DNA from: Streptomyces cylindrosporus
GTDB lineage: Bacteria; Actinomycetota; Actinomycetes; Streptomycetales; Streptomycetaceae
Assembly (NCBI RefSeq): GCF_022698165.1
Contig: NZ_JALDAY010000005.1
Coordinates: forward strand, 372,001 to 436,000
Direction of reading: 5' to 3'
Length of the DNA: 64,000 nucleotides
The position numbers were made by a program, and so were the translations under genes. The notes below the pieces were generated by a model. That model was not told the DNA's origin. It did not search any database and worked only from the letters and a program-made list of their open reading frames with translations. Shown piece after piece: positions 1 to 8,514 of this stretch (position 1 is its first letter; each line of letters begins with the position of its first letter).

Positions 1-2051
1 GACTCGACGTACGGCGACTCGCTGAGCGTGGACAGGGCCGGGCGGCGGACATGGCGGACGCAGACGCGCAGCGCGTCCGCGATGACGACGATGATCAGGA
101 CCGCGAGAACGGCCGAAAGTATGCCGTCCACCGTGGAGTTGGTGACCACGGTGTGCATGTCGTCCATGTTCTTGGCCGGCGGCAGCACCTTCCCGGCGTC
201 GATCGCGTCCTGGAAGACCGAACGCTGTTTGAAGAAGCCGACCTTGGGGTCGCTGGAGAACACCTTCTGGTAGCTGGCGGTCAGGGTGACCGTGGCGTCC
301 CAGGCGAGCGGAACCGCCGTGATCCAGGCCCACTTGAGGCGTCCGGACTTCACCAGCAGGGTCGTGCAGACGGCCAGGGCGACGGCGGCGAGGAGCTGGT
401 TGGAGATGCCGAAGATCGGGAAGAGCTGGTTGATCCCGCCGAGCGGCTCGTGCACGCCGACCCAGAGGAAGTAGCCCCACAGGGCGCAGACGATCCCGCT
501 GGTGATGACCAGGCCGGGCTTCCAACTCACGTTCTTGAACGGCCGGATGACGTTGCCCAGCGTGTCCTGGAGCATGAACCGGCCCACCCGGGTGCCCGCG
601 TCCAGCGCGGTCAGGATGAACAGCGCCTCGAACATGATCGCGAAGTGGTACCAGAAGGCGCGCAGGCTCCCGCCGGTGACCTTGGAGAAGATCTCCGAGA
701 CGCCGACGGCGAGCGTGGGCGCGCCGCCGGTGCGGGACAGCAGGGTCGACTCCTCGACGTTCTTCGCGGCCTGCGCGAGGTCGGCGGGGGAGATGTGGTA
801 GCCCCAACTGCTCACCACCTGCGAGGCGTTGTCCACGGTGGTGCCGATCACGCCGGCCGGCGCGTTCATCGCGAAGTACAGGCCCGGATCGATGATGCTC
901 GCCGCGACCAGCGCCATGATCGCGACCGACGACTCCATCAGCATGGAGCCGTAGCCGATCATGCGGACCTGCGTCTCCTTCTGGATCATCTTCGGCGTCG
1001 TACCGCTCGAAATGAGGGAGTGGAAGCCGGACAGCGCCCCGCAGGCGATGGTGATGAACACGAAGGGGAAGAGGGAGCCGGCGAAGACCGGGCCGTCGCC
1101 GCGCGATGCGAAGTCCGTGACCGCGTCCATCTTCAGCGTGGGCAGCGCGATGACGACGCCCAGCGCCAGCAGGGCGATCGTGCCGATCTTCATGAACGTG
1201 GAGAGGTAGTCGCGGGGTGCGAGGAGCATCCACACCGGCAGGATCGAGGCGATGAAGCCGTACGCCACCAGCCAGATGACGAGCGTCGAGGGCGCCAGCG
1301 TGAACGCGTCCGCCCAGGACGACTCGGCGACCCAGCGGCCCGCGACGAGGGCGAGCAGCAGCAGGGCGACGCCGATGAGGGAGACCTCGGCGACCCGGCC
1401 GGGGCGAAGTACCCGTAGGTAGAAGCCCATCAGCAGGGCGATCGGGATGGTCATCGCGATGGAGAAGGTGCCCCAGGGGGAGGCGGCGAGGGCGTTGACG
1501 ACGACCAGGGCCAGCACGCCGAGCAGGATGATCATGATGGCGAAGGCGGCGACCAGCGCGGCCGCGCCGCCGAAGGGGCCGATCTCCTCGCGGGCCATCT
1601 GGCCCAGGGACCTGCCGTCCCGCCGGGTCGAGAAGAACAGTACGACCATGTCCTGCACGGCCCCGGCGAAGATCACCCCCGCGATGATCCAGATGGTGCC
1701 GGGCAGGTATCCCATCTGCGCGGCGAGCACGGGTCCGACGAGCGGGCCGGCGCCGGCGATCGCCGCGAAGTGGTGGCCGAGCAGCACGCGGCGGTCGGTG
1801 GGGTGGAAGTCGATGCCGTTGTCGAGGCGTTCGGCCGGGGTGGCCCGGGTGCCGTCGACCTTCAGCACCCGGTTCGCGATGAACTTCGCGTAGAAGCGGT
1901 AGCCGATCGCGTACGAGCCGAGGGCGGCCGCCACCATCCAGGCGGCCGAGACGTCCTCGCCCCGGGCGAGCGCGAGCACGGCCCAGCCGGTGGCGCCGAT
2001 CAGTGCGACGAGGGTCCAGATGACGATGGTTCGGACGTTCGCGGTACGCAC
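1..2051 (-). CDS. cstA: Carbon starvation protein A (peptide/pyruvate transporter), 3' end outside window
   Basis: Polytopic inner-membrane transporter of the CstA family, known in enterobacteria for peptide and pyruvate uptake. About 683 residues are in the window and the stop lies beyond the left edge; family members are about 700 residues, so it is nearly complete. Many hydrophobic helices are visible from residue 8 onward. An early conserved stretch reads GIDFHPTDRRVLLGHHF near residue 65, and AGAGPLVGP follows. I chose the GTG at 2051 because the protein becomes hydrophobic in that frame at once and GGAGG lies 8 nt upstream. That Shine-Dalgarno sits in the 3' arm of a perfect 12-bp hairpin (2057-2088), which suggests translational control. 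The gene follows dasR on the same strand after an 87-nt gap. Confidence 0.93.
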   Translation of the reverse strand, partial: MRTANVRTIVIWTLVALIGATGWAVLALARGEDVSAAWMVAAALGSYAIGYRFYAKFIANRVLKVDGTRATPAERLDNGIDFHPTDRRVLLGHHFAAIAGAGPLVGPVLAAQMGYLPGTIWIIAGVIFAGAVQDMVVLFFSTRRDGRSLGQMAREEIGPFGGAAALVAAFAIMIILLGVLALVVVNALAASPWGTFSIAMTIPIALLMGFYLRVLRPGRVAEVSLIGVALLLLALVAGRWVAESSWADAFTLAPSTLVIWLVAYGFIASILPVWMLLAPRDYLSTFMKIGTIALLALGVVIALPTLKMDAVTDFASRGDGPVFAGSLFPFVFITIACGALSGFHSLISSGTTPKMIQKETQVRMIGYGSMLMESSVAIMALVAASIIDPGLYFAMNAPAGVIGTTVDNASQVVSSWGYHISPADLAQAAKNVEESTLLSRTGGAPTLAVGVSEIFSKVTGGSLRAFWYHFAIMFEALFILTALDAGTRVGRFMLQDTLGNVIRPFKNVSWKPGLVITSGIVCALWGYFLWVGVHEPLGGINQLFPIFGISNQLLAAVALAVCTTLLVKSGRLKWAWITAVPLAWDATVTLTASYQKVFSSDPKVGFFKQRSVFQDAIDAGKVLPPAKNMDDMHTVVTNSTVDGILSAVLAVLIIVVIADALRVCVRHVRRPALSTLSESPYVE

Positions 2052-2056
2052 AGCGA

Positions 2057-2088
2057 GGTCCTCCCGTCCATACGGAGACGGGAGGACC
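2057..2088 (-). promoter_or_regulatory. 12-bp hairpin burying the cstA ribosome-binding site
   Basis: Positions 2057-2068 are perfectly complementary to 2077-2088, with an 8-nt loop. In the cstA mRNA the 3' arm carries GGGAGGACC, the Shine-Dalgarno, and the 5' arm is its exact complement. The GTG start follows 5 nt after the stem. Such a stem would block 30S binding unless opened. This is read directly from the sequence; a role as an RNA switch or protein target is inference. There is no T-run, so it is not a typical terminator. Confidence 0.6.
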
Positions 2089-2138
2089 GTAGAGCAGGAA
2101 GCGACGTTGCGCTACACCGCGTGCAGTACTGCGGCAGG

Positions 2139-2903
2139 TCAGTCCTGCGGGCGCTTAAGTCGTGCCACGAACTTGTAGCGGTCCCCCCGGTACACCGACC
2201 GCACCCACTCCACCGGCTCGCCCGTCCTGTCGTACGAGTGGCGGGAGAGCATCAGCATCGGCAGGCCCACGTCCGTGCCGAGCAGGCCCGCCTCGCGCGG
2301 GGTGGCCAGGGAGGTCTCGATGGTCTCCTCGGCCTCGGCGAGATGGACGTCGTACACCTCGGCGAGGGCGGTGTAGAGGGACGTGTACTTGACGAGCGAC
2401 CTGCGCAGCGCCGGGAAGCGCTTGGCGCTGAGGTGCGTGGTCTCGATGGCCATCGGCTCGGCGTTGGCCATGCGGAGGCGCTCGATGCGCAGGACCCGGC
2501 CGCCGGCCGTGATGTCGAGGAGCTCGGCGAGGCGGTCGTCGGCGGTGATGTAGCCGATGTCCAGGAGCTGCGAGGTGGGTTCGAGGCCCTGGGCCCGCAT
2601 GTCCTCGGTGTAGGAGGTGAGTTGCAGCGCCTGCGACACCTTGGGCTTGGCGACGAACGTGCCCTTGCCCTGGATCCGTTCGAGGCGGCCCTCGACGACC
2701 AGCTCCTGGAGCGCCTGGCGCACGGTCGTGCGGGAGGTGTCGAACTCGGCGGCGAGGGTGCGCTCGGGCGGTACCGGGGTGCCGGGCGACTGTGTCTCCG
2801 TCATGTCGAGCAGGTGCTTCTTCAGGCGGTAGTACTTGGGCACGCGCGCGGTACGGACGCCTGCGCCGCCCTCGTTGTCCGCACTGCTGACGTCGCTGCT
2901 CAT
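2139..2903 (-). CDS. dasR: GntR/HutC-family regulator DasR, N-acetylglucosamine-responsive
   Basis: Cytoplasmic repressor that links aminosugar supply to development and antibiotic production in Streptomyces. In the known protein, GlcN-6-P and related ligands release it from dre sites. The 254-residue product has an N-terminal winged helix of GntR type (about residues 22-90; motif TSRTTVRQALQELV) and a C-terminal UTRA effector domain, which is the HutC layout. The ATG at 2903 has GGAAGG 6 nt upstream. It lies divergent from dasA, and dre sites fill the 306-bp gap between them. Position beside dasABC, length and domain order together make the identity nearly certain. Confidence 0.96.
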   Translation of the reverse strand: MSSDVSSADNEGGAGVRTARVPKYYRLKKHLLDMTETQSPGTPVPPERTLAAEFDTSRTTVRQALQELVVEGRLERIQGKGTFVAKPKVSQALQLTSYTEDMRAQGLEPTSQLLDIGYITADDRLAELLDITAGGRVLRIERLRMANAEPMAIETTHLSAKRFPALRRSLVKYTSLYTALAEVYDVHLAEAEETIETSLATPREAGLLGTDVGLPMLMLSRHSYDRTGEPVEWVRSVYRGDRYKFVARLKRPQD

Positions 2904-2968
2904 GCTCTGCCTTCCCGGCTCCGGATGCGGGTCACTTCGTGATCCTTCTGTATACCGTCGCCGCTTCT

Positions 2969-2984
2969 GTTGGTCTAGTCCACG
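2969..2984. promoter_or_regulatory. Weaker DasR operator (dre) near dasR
   Basis: GTTGGTCTAGTCCACG matches 12 of 16 positions of the dre consensus ACTGGTCTAGACCACT and keeps the TGGTCTAG..CCA core. It lies 66 bp upstream of the dasR start and about 230 bp upstream of dasA. It is probably an autoregulatory or cooperative second site. Confidence 0.55.
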
Positions 2985-3138
2985 GGGCCAAGTGGTCTAG
3001 CGGACGAGATTACTCCGGCGGTGCTGATTTCGCTGGCTTCTTACTTAAAGGTTCCTGCATATGTAGGTCGCATAACGGCTGGTCAGGGCCGTTTCGAGGA
3101 CCCTTGACAGGCTTCGTGGTCTGGTCCAAGCTCCCCGT

Positions 3139-3154
3139 ACTGGTCTACACCATT
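3139..3154. promoter_or_regulatory. DasR operator (dre) upstream of dasA
   Basis: ACTGGTCTACACCATT matches 14 of 16 positions of the published Streptomyces dre consensus ACTGGTCTAGACCACT. It ends 55 bp before the dasA GTG, where a repressor would overlap or lie just downstream of the promoter. It is the strongest dre in the window. Confidence 0.85.
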
Positions 3155-3209
3155 GGTTCAGGTCCCGGCGCATGAGCGGGGAGGTGTGGGCATCCCTGAG
3201 GAGGGTGGC

Positions 3210-4490
3210 GTGAAGCGCAAGCTCATAGCCGCGATCGGTATCGCGGGCATGATGGTGTCCATCGCGGCGTGCGGGGGCAACGACAAGGATTCGTCGGGCG
3301 GGGGCGCCGACGCCAAGGAACTGACGGTCTGGCTGACCGTGGACGCCCAGAACAACTGGCCGAACCTGGTGAAGGCGGCCGACGCGGCCGTCCAGAAGGC
3401 CCACCCCGGCATCAAGATCAAGCACGAGTACTACGGCTGGCCGGACAAGAACACCAAGCTCGACGCGGTCCTCGCCACCGACAAGGCGCCGGACGTGGTC
3501 GAGATGGGCAACACCGAGATGCTCGGCTACATGGTCAAGGGCGCCTTCGCCCCCGTGGACGCCTCGAAGTTCACCAACTCCTCCGCGTGGCTCGACGGCC
3601 TCAAGGCCTCCGTGACCTACCAGGGCAAGACCTACGGCGTCCCGTACTACGCCGGTGGCCGCGTCGCCAACTGGCGCAAGGACGTCTTCGCCTCGGTCGG
3701 CGTGAAGACCCCGCCGAAGACGTACGCCGAGCTCACCGCCGCCCTCGACAAGGTGCAGAAGAAGGAGGGGAACAAGTTCTCCGCCTGGTACCAGCCCACC
3801 CGTGACTGGTACGCGGCCATGTCCTTCGTCTACGACGCCGGCGGCTCCATCGCCACCGAGTCGGGCGGTCAGTGGAAGGGCAACCTCTCCTCGCCGGAGT
3901 CCGTCAAGGGCCTGACCGAGTTCAAGAACGTCATCGACAAGTACATGCACGGTGACAAGACCAAGGACGAGTCCGACCGTTACATCGTCTACGGCCAGGG
4001 CAAGTCCGGCATGATCTTCGGCGCCGCGTGGGAGGGCGCGACCGCGGCCGACCCGAAGAACGACAAGACCGGCAAGCTCAAGGACAACCTCGAGAACTTC
4101 GTGATGCCGGGTCCGTCCGGCAAGAACATGCCCGTCTTCCTGGGCGGTTCGGACCTCGCGATCCCGGTCAAGTCCAAGGCGCAGGGCGTCGCCGCCGAGT
4201 GGATCAACGCCTTCACCGGCCCCTCCGGCCAGAAGGGCCTGATGGCCAAGGGCAACCTGCCCAACAACAAGACCGACCTCGCGACTCTGAAGGACGACCC
4301 CGCGACGGCGGTCCCGGCCACCGCGGCCGAGTCCAACTGGTTCGTCCCGATGGCGCCCGGCTGGGGTCAGGTCGAGAAGGCCCAGGTCCTGCAGACGATG
4401 CTGCAGAACATCGGCACCGGCAAGCAGACGGTCGAGGCCGCCGCGAAGGAAGCGGACGCCGCGATCGACAAGGTCATCAACACCAAGTGA
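3210..4490 (+). CDS. dasA: Chitobiose-binding lipoprotein of ABC importer
   Basis: Extracytoplasmic solute-binding lipoprotein of the family 1 (maltose/oligosaccharide) type. In S. coelicolor DasA delivers N,N'-diacetylchitobiose to DasBC. The 426-residue product starts at the GTG at 3210, with GGAGG upstream. It opens with a KRK-plus-hydrophobic signal peptide and a lipobox ending in Cys21 (SIAAC), followed by a Ser/Gly-rich tether. In-frame codons further upstream would put 19 non-hydrophobic residues before the signal, so the GTG is preferred. The gene is first in the dasABC cluster, with a dre 55 bp upstream. A strong hairpin directly after the stop separates it from dasB. Confidence 0.95.
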   Translation: MKRKLIAAIGIAGMMVSIAACGGNDKDSSGGGADAKELTVWLTVDAQNNWPNLVKAADAAVQKAHPGIKIKHEYYGWPDKNTKLDAVLATDKAPDVVEMGNTEMLGYMVKGAFAPVDASKFTNSSAWLDGLKASVTYQGKTYGVPYYAGGRVANWRKDVFASVGVKTPPKTYAELTAALDKVQKKEGNKFSAWYQPTRDWYAAMSFVYDAGGSIATESGGQWKGNLSSPESVKGLTEFKNVIDKYMHGDKTKDESDRYIVYGQGKSGMIFGAAWEGATAADPKNDKTGKLKDNLENFVMPGPSGKNMPVFLGGSDLAIPVKSKAQGVAAEWINAFTGPSGQKGLMAKGNLPNNKTDLATLKDDPATAVPATAAESNWFVPMAPGWGQVEKAQVLQTMLQNIGTGKQTVEAAAKEADAAIDKVINTK

Positions 4491-4495
4491 CCTGT

Positions 4496-4542
4496 GAGCA
4501 GGGCCCCGTACGGCCTCCCTCGCGGAGGACGGGGCCCTGCTC
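4496..4542 (+). terminator. 14-bp hairpin between dasA and dasB
   Basis: Positions 4496-4509 pair perfectly with 4529-4542. A second small stem (4514-4518 with 4524-4528) sits inside the loop. It begins 5 nt after the dasA stop and lies 35 nt before dasB. There is no T-run, so it is either a leaky terminator or an RNA-stabilising 3' structure. Such elements are common behind binding-protein genes, where the lipoprotein is needed in excess over the permeases. Confidence 0.7.
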
Positions 4543-4577
4543 CTCGTACGACCTGAGGGACCGCTGAGGAGCGCGCG

Positions 4578-5567
4578 ATGAGTGCCGCAGACACGACCAC
4601 ACCCGCCAAGGTGCCGCCCCCGCGTCAGGCGCCGCCACCACCGGCCGCCCCGAACAGGCCACGCAGAGGCCGGACTTCGGGCGGCGCGGCCACGCCCTGG
4701 CTGCTGCTCGCGCCCTGTCTGGCGATCCTCGCCCTGGTCATGGGCTATCCGCTGGTCCGGCTCGTCACGCTGTCGTTCCAGAAGTTCGGGCAGTCCCAGC
4801 TGTGGGGCTTCCAGCCGGCCGAGTCGGTGGGCTTCGACAACTTCACCAACGTGCTCAGCGACAGCGAGTTCTGGCAGGTCGTCGTCCGTACGATCGTCTT
4901 CGCGGCCGGCTGCGTGATCTTCACGATGGTCGCCGGCATGCTGATCGCGCTGCTGCTCCAGCGGGTCTCCGGCTGGGTGAAGACCCTCGTCAACATCGCG
5001 CTCGTGGCCAGCTGGGGCATGCCGATCATCGTCGCCACCACGGTCTTCAAGTGGCTGTTCGACGCGGACTACGGCATCCTCAACGCGCTCCTCAGCAAGC
5101 TGCCGGGCGTGGACCTGATCGGCCACAACTGGTTCGCCAGCGGCCCCCAGGGCCTCGCCGTGATCATGCTCCTGGTGGTCTGGGGCGCGGTGCCCTTCGT
5201 CGTCATCACCCTCAGCGCCGGACTCACCCAGGTCCCGGCCGAACTGGAGGAGGCGGCCCGCCTCGACGGCGCGGGCGCCTGGGGCGTCTTCCGGTACGTC
5301 ACCCTGCCCATCCTCAAGCCGATCGTCGTGATGCTCACGACCCTGTCGGTCATCTGGGACATGGGCGTCTTCCCCCAGGTCTTCGTGATGCGCAACGGCC
5401 ATCCCGAGCAGGAGTTCCAACTCCTGACCACCTACTCCTACGACCGCGCCTTCGTCGTCAACGACTACGCGCAGGGCTCGGCGATCGCCCTGATCACCGT
5501 CGTACTGCTGCTGGGTGTGGTCGCGGTCTACATGCGGCAGATGCTGAAGATCGGAGAGGTCGAATGA
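4578..5567 (+). CDS. dasB: Chitobiose ABC importer permease DasB
   Basis: Inner-membrane permease of the MalF/UgpA type in the chitobiose importer. The 329-residue protein has a Pro-rich cytoplasmic N terminus (about 35 residues) and then six hydrophobic helices. The EAA loop that docks the ATPase (ELEEAARLDGAG) lies near residue 222. The ATG at 4578 follows GAGGAG. Its stop overlaps the dasC start (ATGA), so the two permeases are translationally coupled. No ATPase gene is present here; Streptomyces sugar importers of this class use the shared ATPase MsiK encoded elsewhere. Confidence 0.95.
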   Translation: MSAADTTTPAKVPPPRQAPPPPAAPNRPRRGRTSGGAATPWLLLAPCLAILALVMGYPLVRLVTLSFQKFGQSQLWGFQPAESVGFDNFTNVLSDSEFWQVVVRTIVFAAGCVIFTMVAGMLIALLLQRVSGWVKTLVNIALVASWGMPIIVATTVFKWLFDADYGILNALLSKLPGVDLIGHNWFASGPQGLAVIMLLVVWGAVPFVVITLSAGLTQVPAELEEAARLDGAGAWGVFRYVTLPILKPIVVMLTTLSVIWDMGVFPQVFVMRNGHPEQEFQLLTTYSYDRAFVVNDYAQGSAIALITVVLLLGVVAVYMRQMLKIGEVE

Positions 5568-6427
5568 GCGCGATCACCACCGGGCGGGCCGTGGCTGCCG
5601 CCTCCCGGCCCCGCAAGTCCAAGCTCGGCTGGAACCTGCTCGGTCTCCTGGTCTTCCTGGCCGCCGGCTTCCCCGTCTACTGGATGCTCAACACGGCCTT
5701 CAAGCCGGCCAAGGACGCCATCGACCCGGACCCGAGCGTGCTGCCCACCGGCTTCACCCTGTCCAACTTCAGCCGTGCGCTGGACATCGCCGACTTCTGG
5801 GGGCCGGTCGGCCGCAGCCTCGTCGTGTCGCTGACGGTGGTCGTGATCGGCATCGTCGTCGGCATGCTGGCCGCGCTCGCCATCTCCCGGTTCGCCTTCC
5901 GCGGCCGCAAGATCGTGATCGTCGGCATCCTCGCGGTCCAGATGGTCCCGCTGGTCGCCATGATCATCCCGGTCTTCCTGCTCCTGAACGACCTGGGCCA
6001 GTACGACAAGCTCTCCGGCCTGATCATCACGTACCTGACCTTCATCCTGCCCTTCACGGTGTGGACCCTGCGCGGCTTCATCGTCAACATCCCGAAGGAG
6101 CTGGAGGAGGCGGCGATGGTCGACGGCTGCTCCCGCACCGGCGCCTTCATCCGCGTGGTCTTCCCGCTGCTGGCCCCCGGCATGGTCGCCACCTCGGTCT
6201 ACGGCTTCATCCAGGCGTGGAACGAGTACCTCTACGCCCTGATGCTGCTGAGCCAGGAGAACCAGACCGCGACCGTCTGGCTCGGCAACTTCACCACCAA
6301 GCACGGCACCGAATACGCCCCGATGATGGCCGGTGCCACGATGATGGCGGTGCCGATCGTCGTGCTGTTCCTGCTCGTCCAGCGCAAGATGGCCGCGGGT
6401 CTCACCGCCGGCGCCGTGAAGGGATGA
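5564..6427 (+). CDS. dasC: Chitobiose ABC importer permease DasC
   Basis: Second permease of the chitobiose importer, MalG/UgpE type, 287 residues. It has a short Lys/Arg-rich N terminus, six membrane helices and an EAA loop (ELEEAAMVDGCS) near residue 179. The ATG at 5564 lies inside the dasB stop (ATGA overlap). The C terminus overlaps the start of the next gene in the same manner (6424-6427), so dasB, dasC and the hexosaminidase gene are tightly coupled. Confidence 0.95.
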   Translation: MSAITTGRAVAAASRPRKSKLGWNLLGLLVFLAAGFPVYWMLNTAFKPAKDAIDPDPSVLPTGFTLSNFSRALDIADFWGPVGRSLVVSLTVVVIGIVVGMLAALAISRFAFRGRKIVIVGILAVQMVPLVAMIIPVFLLLNDLGQYDKLSGLIITYLTFILPFTVWTLRGFIVNIPKELEEAAMVDGCSRTGAFIRVVFPLLAPGMVATSVYGFIQAWNEYLYALMLLSQENQTATVWLGNFTTKHGTEYAPMMAGATMMAVPIVVLFLLVQRKMAAGLTAGAVKG

Positions 6428-8514
6428 CGCGACCGATGACGACATTCGCCAGCGGCACGGACACTCTCACCCGCGACGCCCTGACGGTCCTGCAGCCCGG
6501 CTTCACCGGCACCACGGCCCCCGACTGGCTGCTGCGCCGCCTCGGCGAGGGCCTCGCCTCGGTCGGCCTGTTCGGCCGCAACATCGCCACGCCCGAGCAA
6601 GTGGCCGCTCTGACCGCCCAGTTGCGCGCCGAACGGGACGACGTCCTGGTCGCCATCGACGAGGAGGGCGGCGACGTCACCCGCCTGGAGGTGCGCACCG
6701 GCTCGTCCTTCCCCGGCAACAACGCGCTGGGCGCGGTGGACGACGCCGAGCTGACGCGTGAGGTCGCCGCGGAACTCGGCCGCCGCCTGGCGGCCTGCGG
6801 CGTGAACTTCAACTGGGCCCCCTCGGCCGACGTGAACTCCAACCCCGCCAACCCGGTCATCGGCGTGCGCTCCTTCGGCGCCACGCCCGACCTGGTCGCC
6901 CGCCACACCGCGGCCTACGTCACCGGCCTCCAGTCCGCCGGAGTGGCGGCCTGCACCAAGCACTTCCCCGGCCACGGTGATACGGCGGTCGACTCCCACC
7001 ACGCGATGCCACGCATCGACGCCACGGCCGAGGTCCTCGCCGACCGCGAACTCCCCCCGTTCCGCGCGGCGATCGCCGCCGGCACCCGGGCGATCATGAC
7101 CGCGCACATCCTGGTCCCGGCCCTGGACCCGGACCACCCGGCGACCCTGTCCCACCGCATCCTCACCGATCTCCTGCGCGGTGAACTCGGCTACGACGGC
7201 CTGATCGTCACCGACGGCATGGAGATGCAGGCCATCGCCGCGACCTACGGCATCGAACGCGGCAGCGTCCTCGCGATCGCCGCCGGCGCGGACGCGATCT
7301 GCGTGGGCGGCGGCCTGTCCGACGAGCAGACGGTACGCCGCCTGCGCGACGCCCTGACCACAGCGGTCCGCACGGGCACCCTCCCAGAGGAACGCCTCGC
7401 GGAGGCGGCGGAACGGGTGCGGGGGTTGGCTCGGTGGGTGGCGGGGGCCGCGGGGGCCGCGGGGGCGGATAGGGCGTCGGGAGTGGTTGGGGCGGCTGGC
7501 GGGGCTGAGGTGGCCGGCGGGGCTGGGAGGACCGGCGTGACTGGGGCGTCGGGAGCGGCTGGGGCGGCTGGATCGGCGGGGGTTTCGGCGCCGATTGGGG
7601 TCTCGGCGTCGGCTGGGCCCTCGGCGTCGGCTGGGCCCTCGGCTTCGGTTGGGGACTCGGCTTCGGATGGGGCTTCGCCGTCGGCTGGGACTTCGGCGGC
7701 GGCTGGAGCTGGAGCAGAAGAGGGACTGGGAGCCGGGGCCGGGACTGCGGCCGGAGCTGAAACTGGGGCCGGATCTGCGGCTGCGTCTGGAACTGGGATC
7801 GGGGTCGGGACTGGAGTCGGAGTCGCAGCTGGAGCCGGGACTGGGACTGAGACTGGAGTCGGCGCTGAGGCTGGAGATGGAATCGGGGCCAGGACTGGGG
7901 TCGGAGCCGGGACGGAGGCCGGAGCCGGAGTCGGGGCTGGAACTGGAGGCGGGGCCCGGACTGGAGTCGCAGCCGGACCCGGAGCTGAGGCTGGAGTCGC
8001 AGCCGGATCCGGGGCCGGAGCTGTGGTGGCTGAGGGGGGCGGGGCCAAGGGCGTTGGTGTGCGCGGCGATGACGAAGTCGGCTTGCGTGCGGCGCGGCGG
8101 GCCCTGCGGGTCACCGGTCCGGACGGCTTCACCCCGCTCACCGAACCGCCCTACGTCGCCGCCTTCACCCCCATGGCCAACATCGCGGTGGGCGACGAGA
8201 CCCCCTGGGGCGTGGCCGCGGAACTCTCCCGCCTGCTCCCCGGCACGGAGACCGGCACCTTCACGGGCGACGACGCGGGCCTGGCCGCCCTGGCCGCGGC
8301 CGGCCCCCGCCGCGTCGTGGCCGTGGTCCGGGACGAACACCGCCACCCGTGGATGACCAAGGCCCTGGACACCCTCCTCCGCACCCGCCCCGACACCATC
8401 ATCATCGAAATGGGCCTGCCTCAGGCGCCCACCCGGGGAGCCCTCCACATCGCAACTCACGGTGCGGCGAGGGTGTGCGGAAGGGCGGCGGCGGAGGTCA
8501 TCGCGGGGGATTGA
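6424..8514 (+). CDS. GH3 beta-N-acetylhexosaminidase (NagZ-like) with Gly/Ala-rich expansion; 3' end formed by an IS
   Basis: Family 3 glycoside hydrolase, probably cytoplasmic (no signal peptide), that would split imported chitobiose to GlcNAc. NagZ-type motifs are clear: KHFPGHGDT at residues 179-187, whose His/Asp act as general acid/base, and VTDGMEM at 262-268 with the nucleophile Asp. From about residue 341 to 548 the protein is almost only Gly, Ala, Ser, Thr and Val in short repeats, which is foreign to the family. The normal C-terminal domain resumes at LRAARRAL. The ATG at 6424 overlaps the dasC stop. The last Asp codon ends and the TGA begins inside the left end of an IS200/IS605 element at 8511, so the original C terminus differed by a few residues. 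Confidence 0.88.
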   Translation: MTRPMTTFASGTDTLTRDALTVLQPGFTGTTAPDWLLRRLGEGLASVGLFGRNIATPEQVAALTAQLRAERDDVLVAIDEEGGDVTRLEVRTGSSFPGNNALGAVDDAELTREVAAELGRRLAACGVNFNWAPSADVNSNPANPVIGVRSFGATPDLVARHTAAYVTGLQSAGVAACTKHFPGHGDTAVDSHHAMPRIDATAEVLADRELPPFRAAIAAGTRAIMTAHILVPALDPDHPATLSHRILTDLLRGELGYDGLIVTDGMEMQAIAATYGIERGSVLAIAAGADAICVGGGLSDEQTVRRLRDALTTAVRTGTLPEERLAEAAERVRGLARWVAGAAGAAGADRASGVVGAAGGAEVAGGAGRTGVTGASGAAGAAGSAGVSAPIGVSASAGPSASAGPSASVGDSASDGASPSAGTSAAAGAGAEEGLGAGAGTAAGAETGAGSAAASGTGIGVGTGVGVAAGAGTGTETGVGAEAGDGIGARTGVGAGTEAGAGVGAGTGGGARTGVAAGPGAEAGVAAGSGAGAVVAEGGGAKGVGVRGDDEVGLRAARRALRVTGPDGFTPLTEPPYVAAFTPMANIAVGDETPWGVAAELSRLLPGTETGTFTGDDAGLAALAAAGPRRVVAVVRDEHRHPWMTKALDTLLRTRPDTIIIEMGLPQAPTRGALHIATHGAARVCGRAAAEVIAGD
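7441..8065 (+). repeat. G-rich coding repeat expansion inside hexosaminidase gene
   Basis: About 625 bp of short imperfect repeats with strong G bias on the coding strand. A clear block near 7583-7705 repeats an 18-bp unit (such as TCGGCGTCGGCTGGGCCC) about seven times, giving SASAGP-like hexapeptides. The rest is dominated by GGAGTCGGG/GGGACTGGG-like 6-12 bp motifs. It keeps the reading frame and no stop interrupts it. Runs of three to five G at short spacing could form G-quadruplexes in DNA or mRNA. Confidence 0.85.

Larger units (their letters stand above)
2904..3209. promoter_or_regulatory. dasR-dasA divergent promoter region
   Basis: This 306-bp gene-free stretch separates the divergent dasR and dasA. 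It contains one good dre (3139-3154), a weaker one (2969-2984) and two more degenerate copies of the TGGTCT core, near 2991 (TGGTCTAG) and 3117 (TGGTCTGGTCCA). Repeated DasR sites on both sides of the probable promoters fit autoregulation of dasR and repression of dasA. No open reading frame with coding bias is visible here. Confidence 0.7.

Noticed and set aside
51..1418. 455-residue plus-strand frame at the left edge
   Set aside because: It is a shadow of cstA. The minus strand gives a hydrophobic, recognisable transporter.
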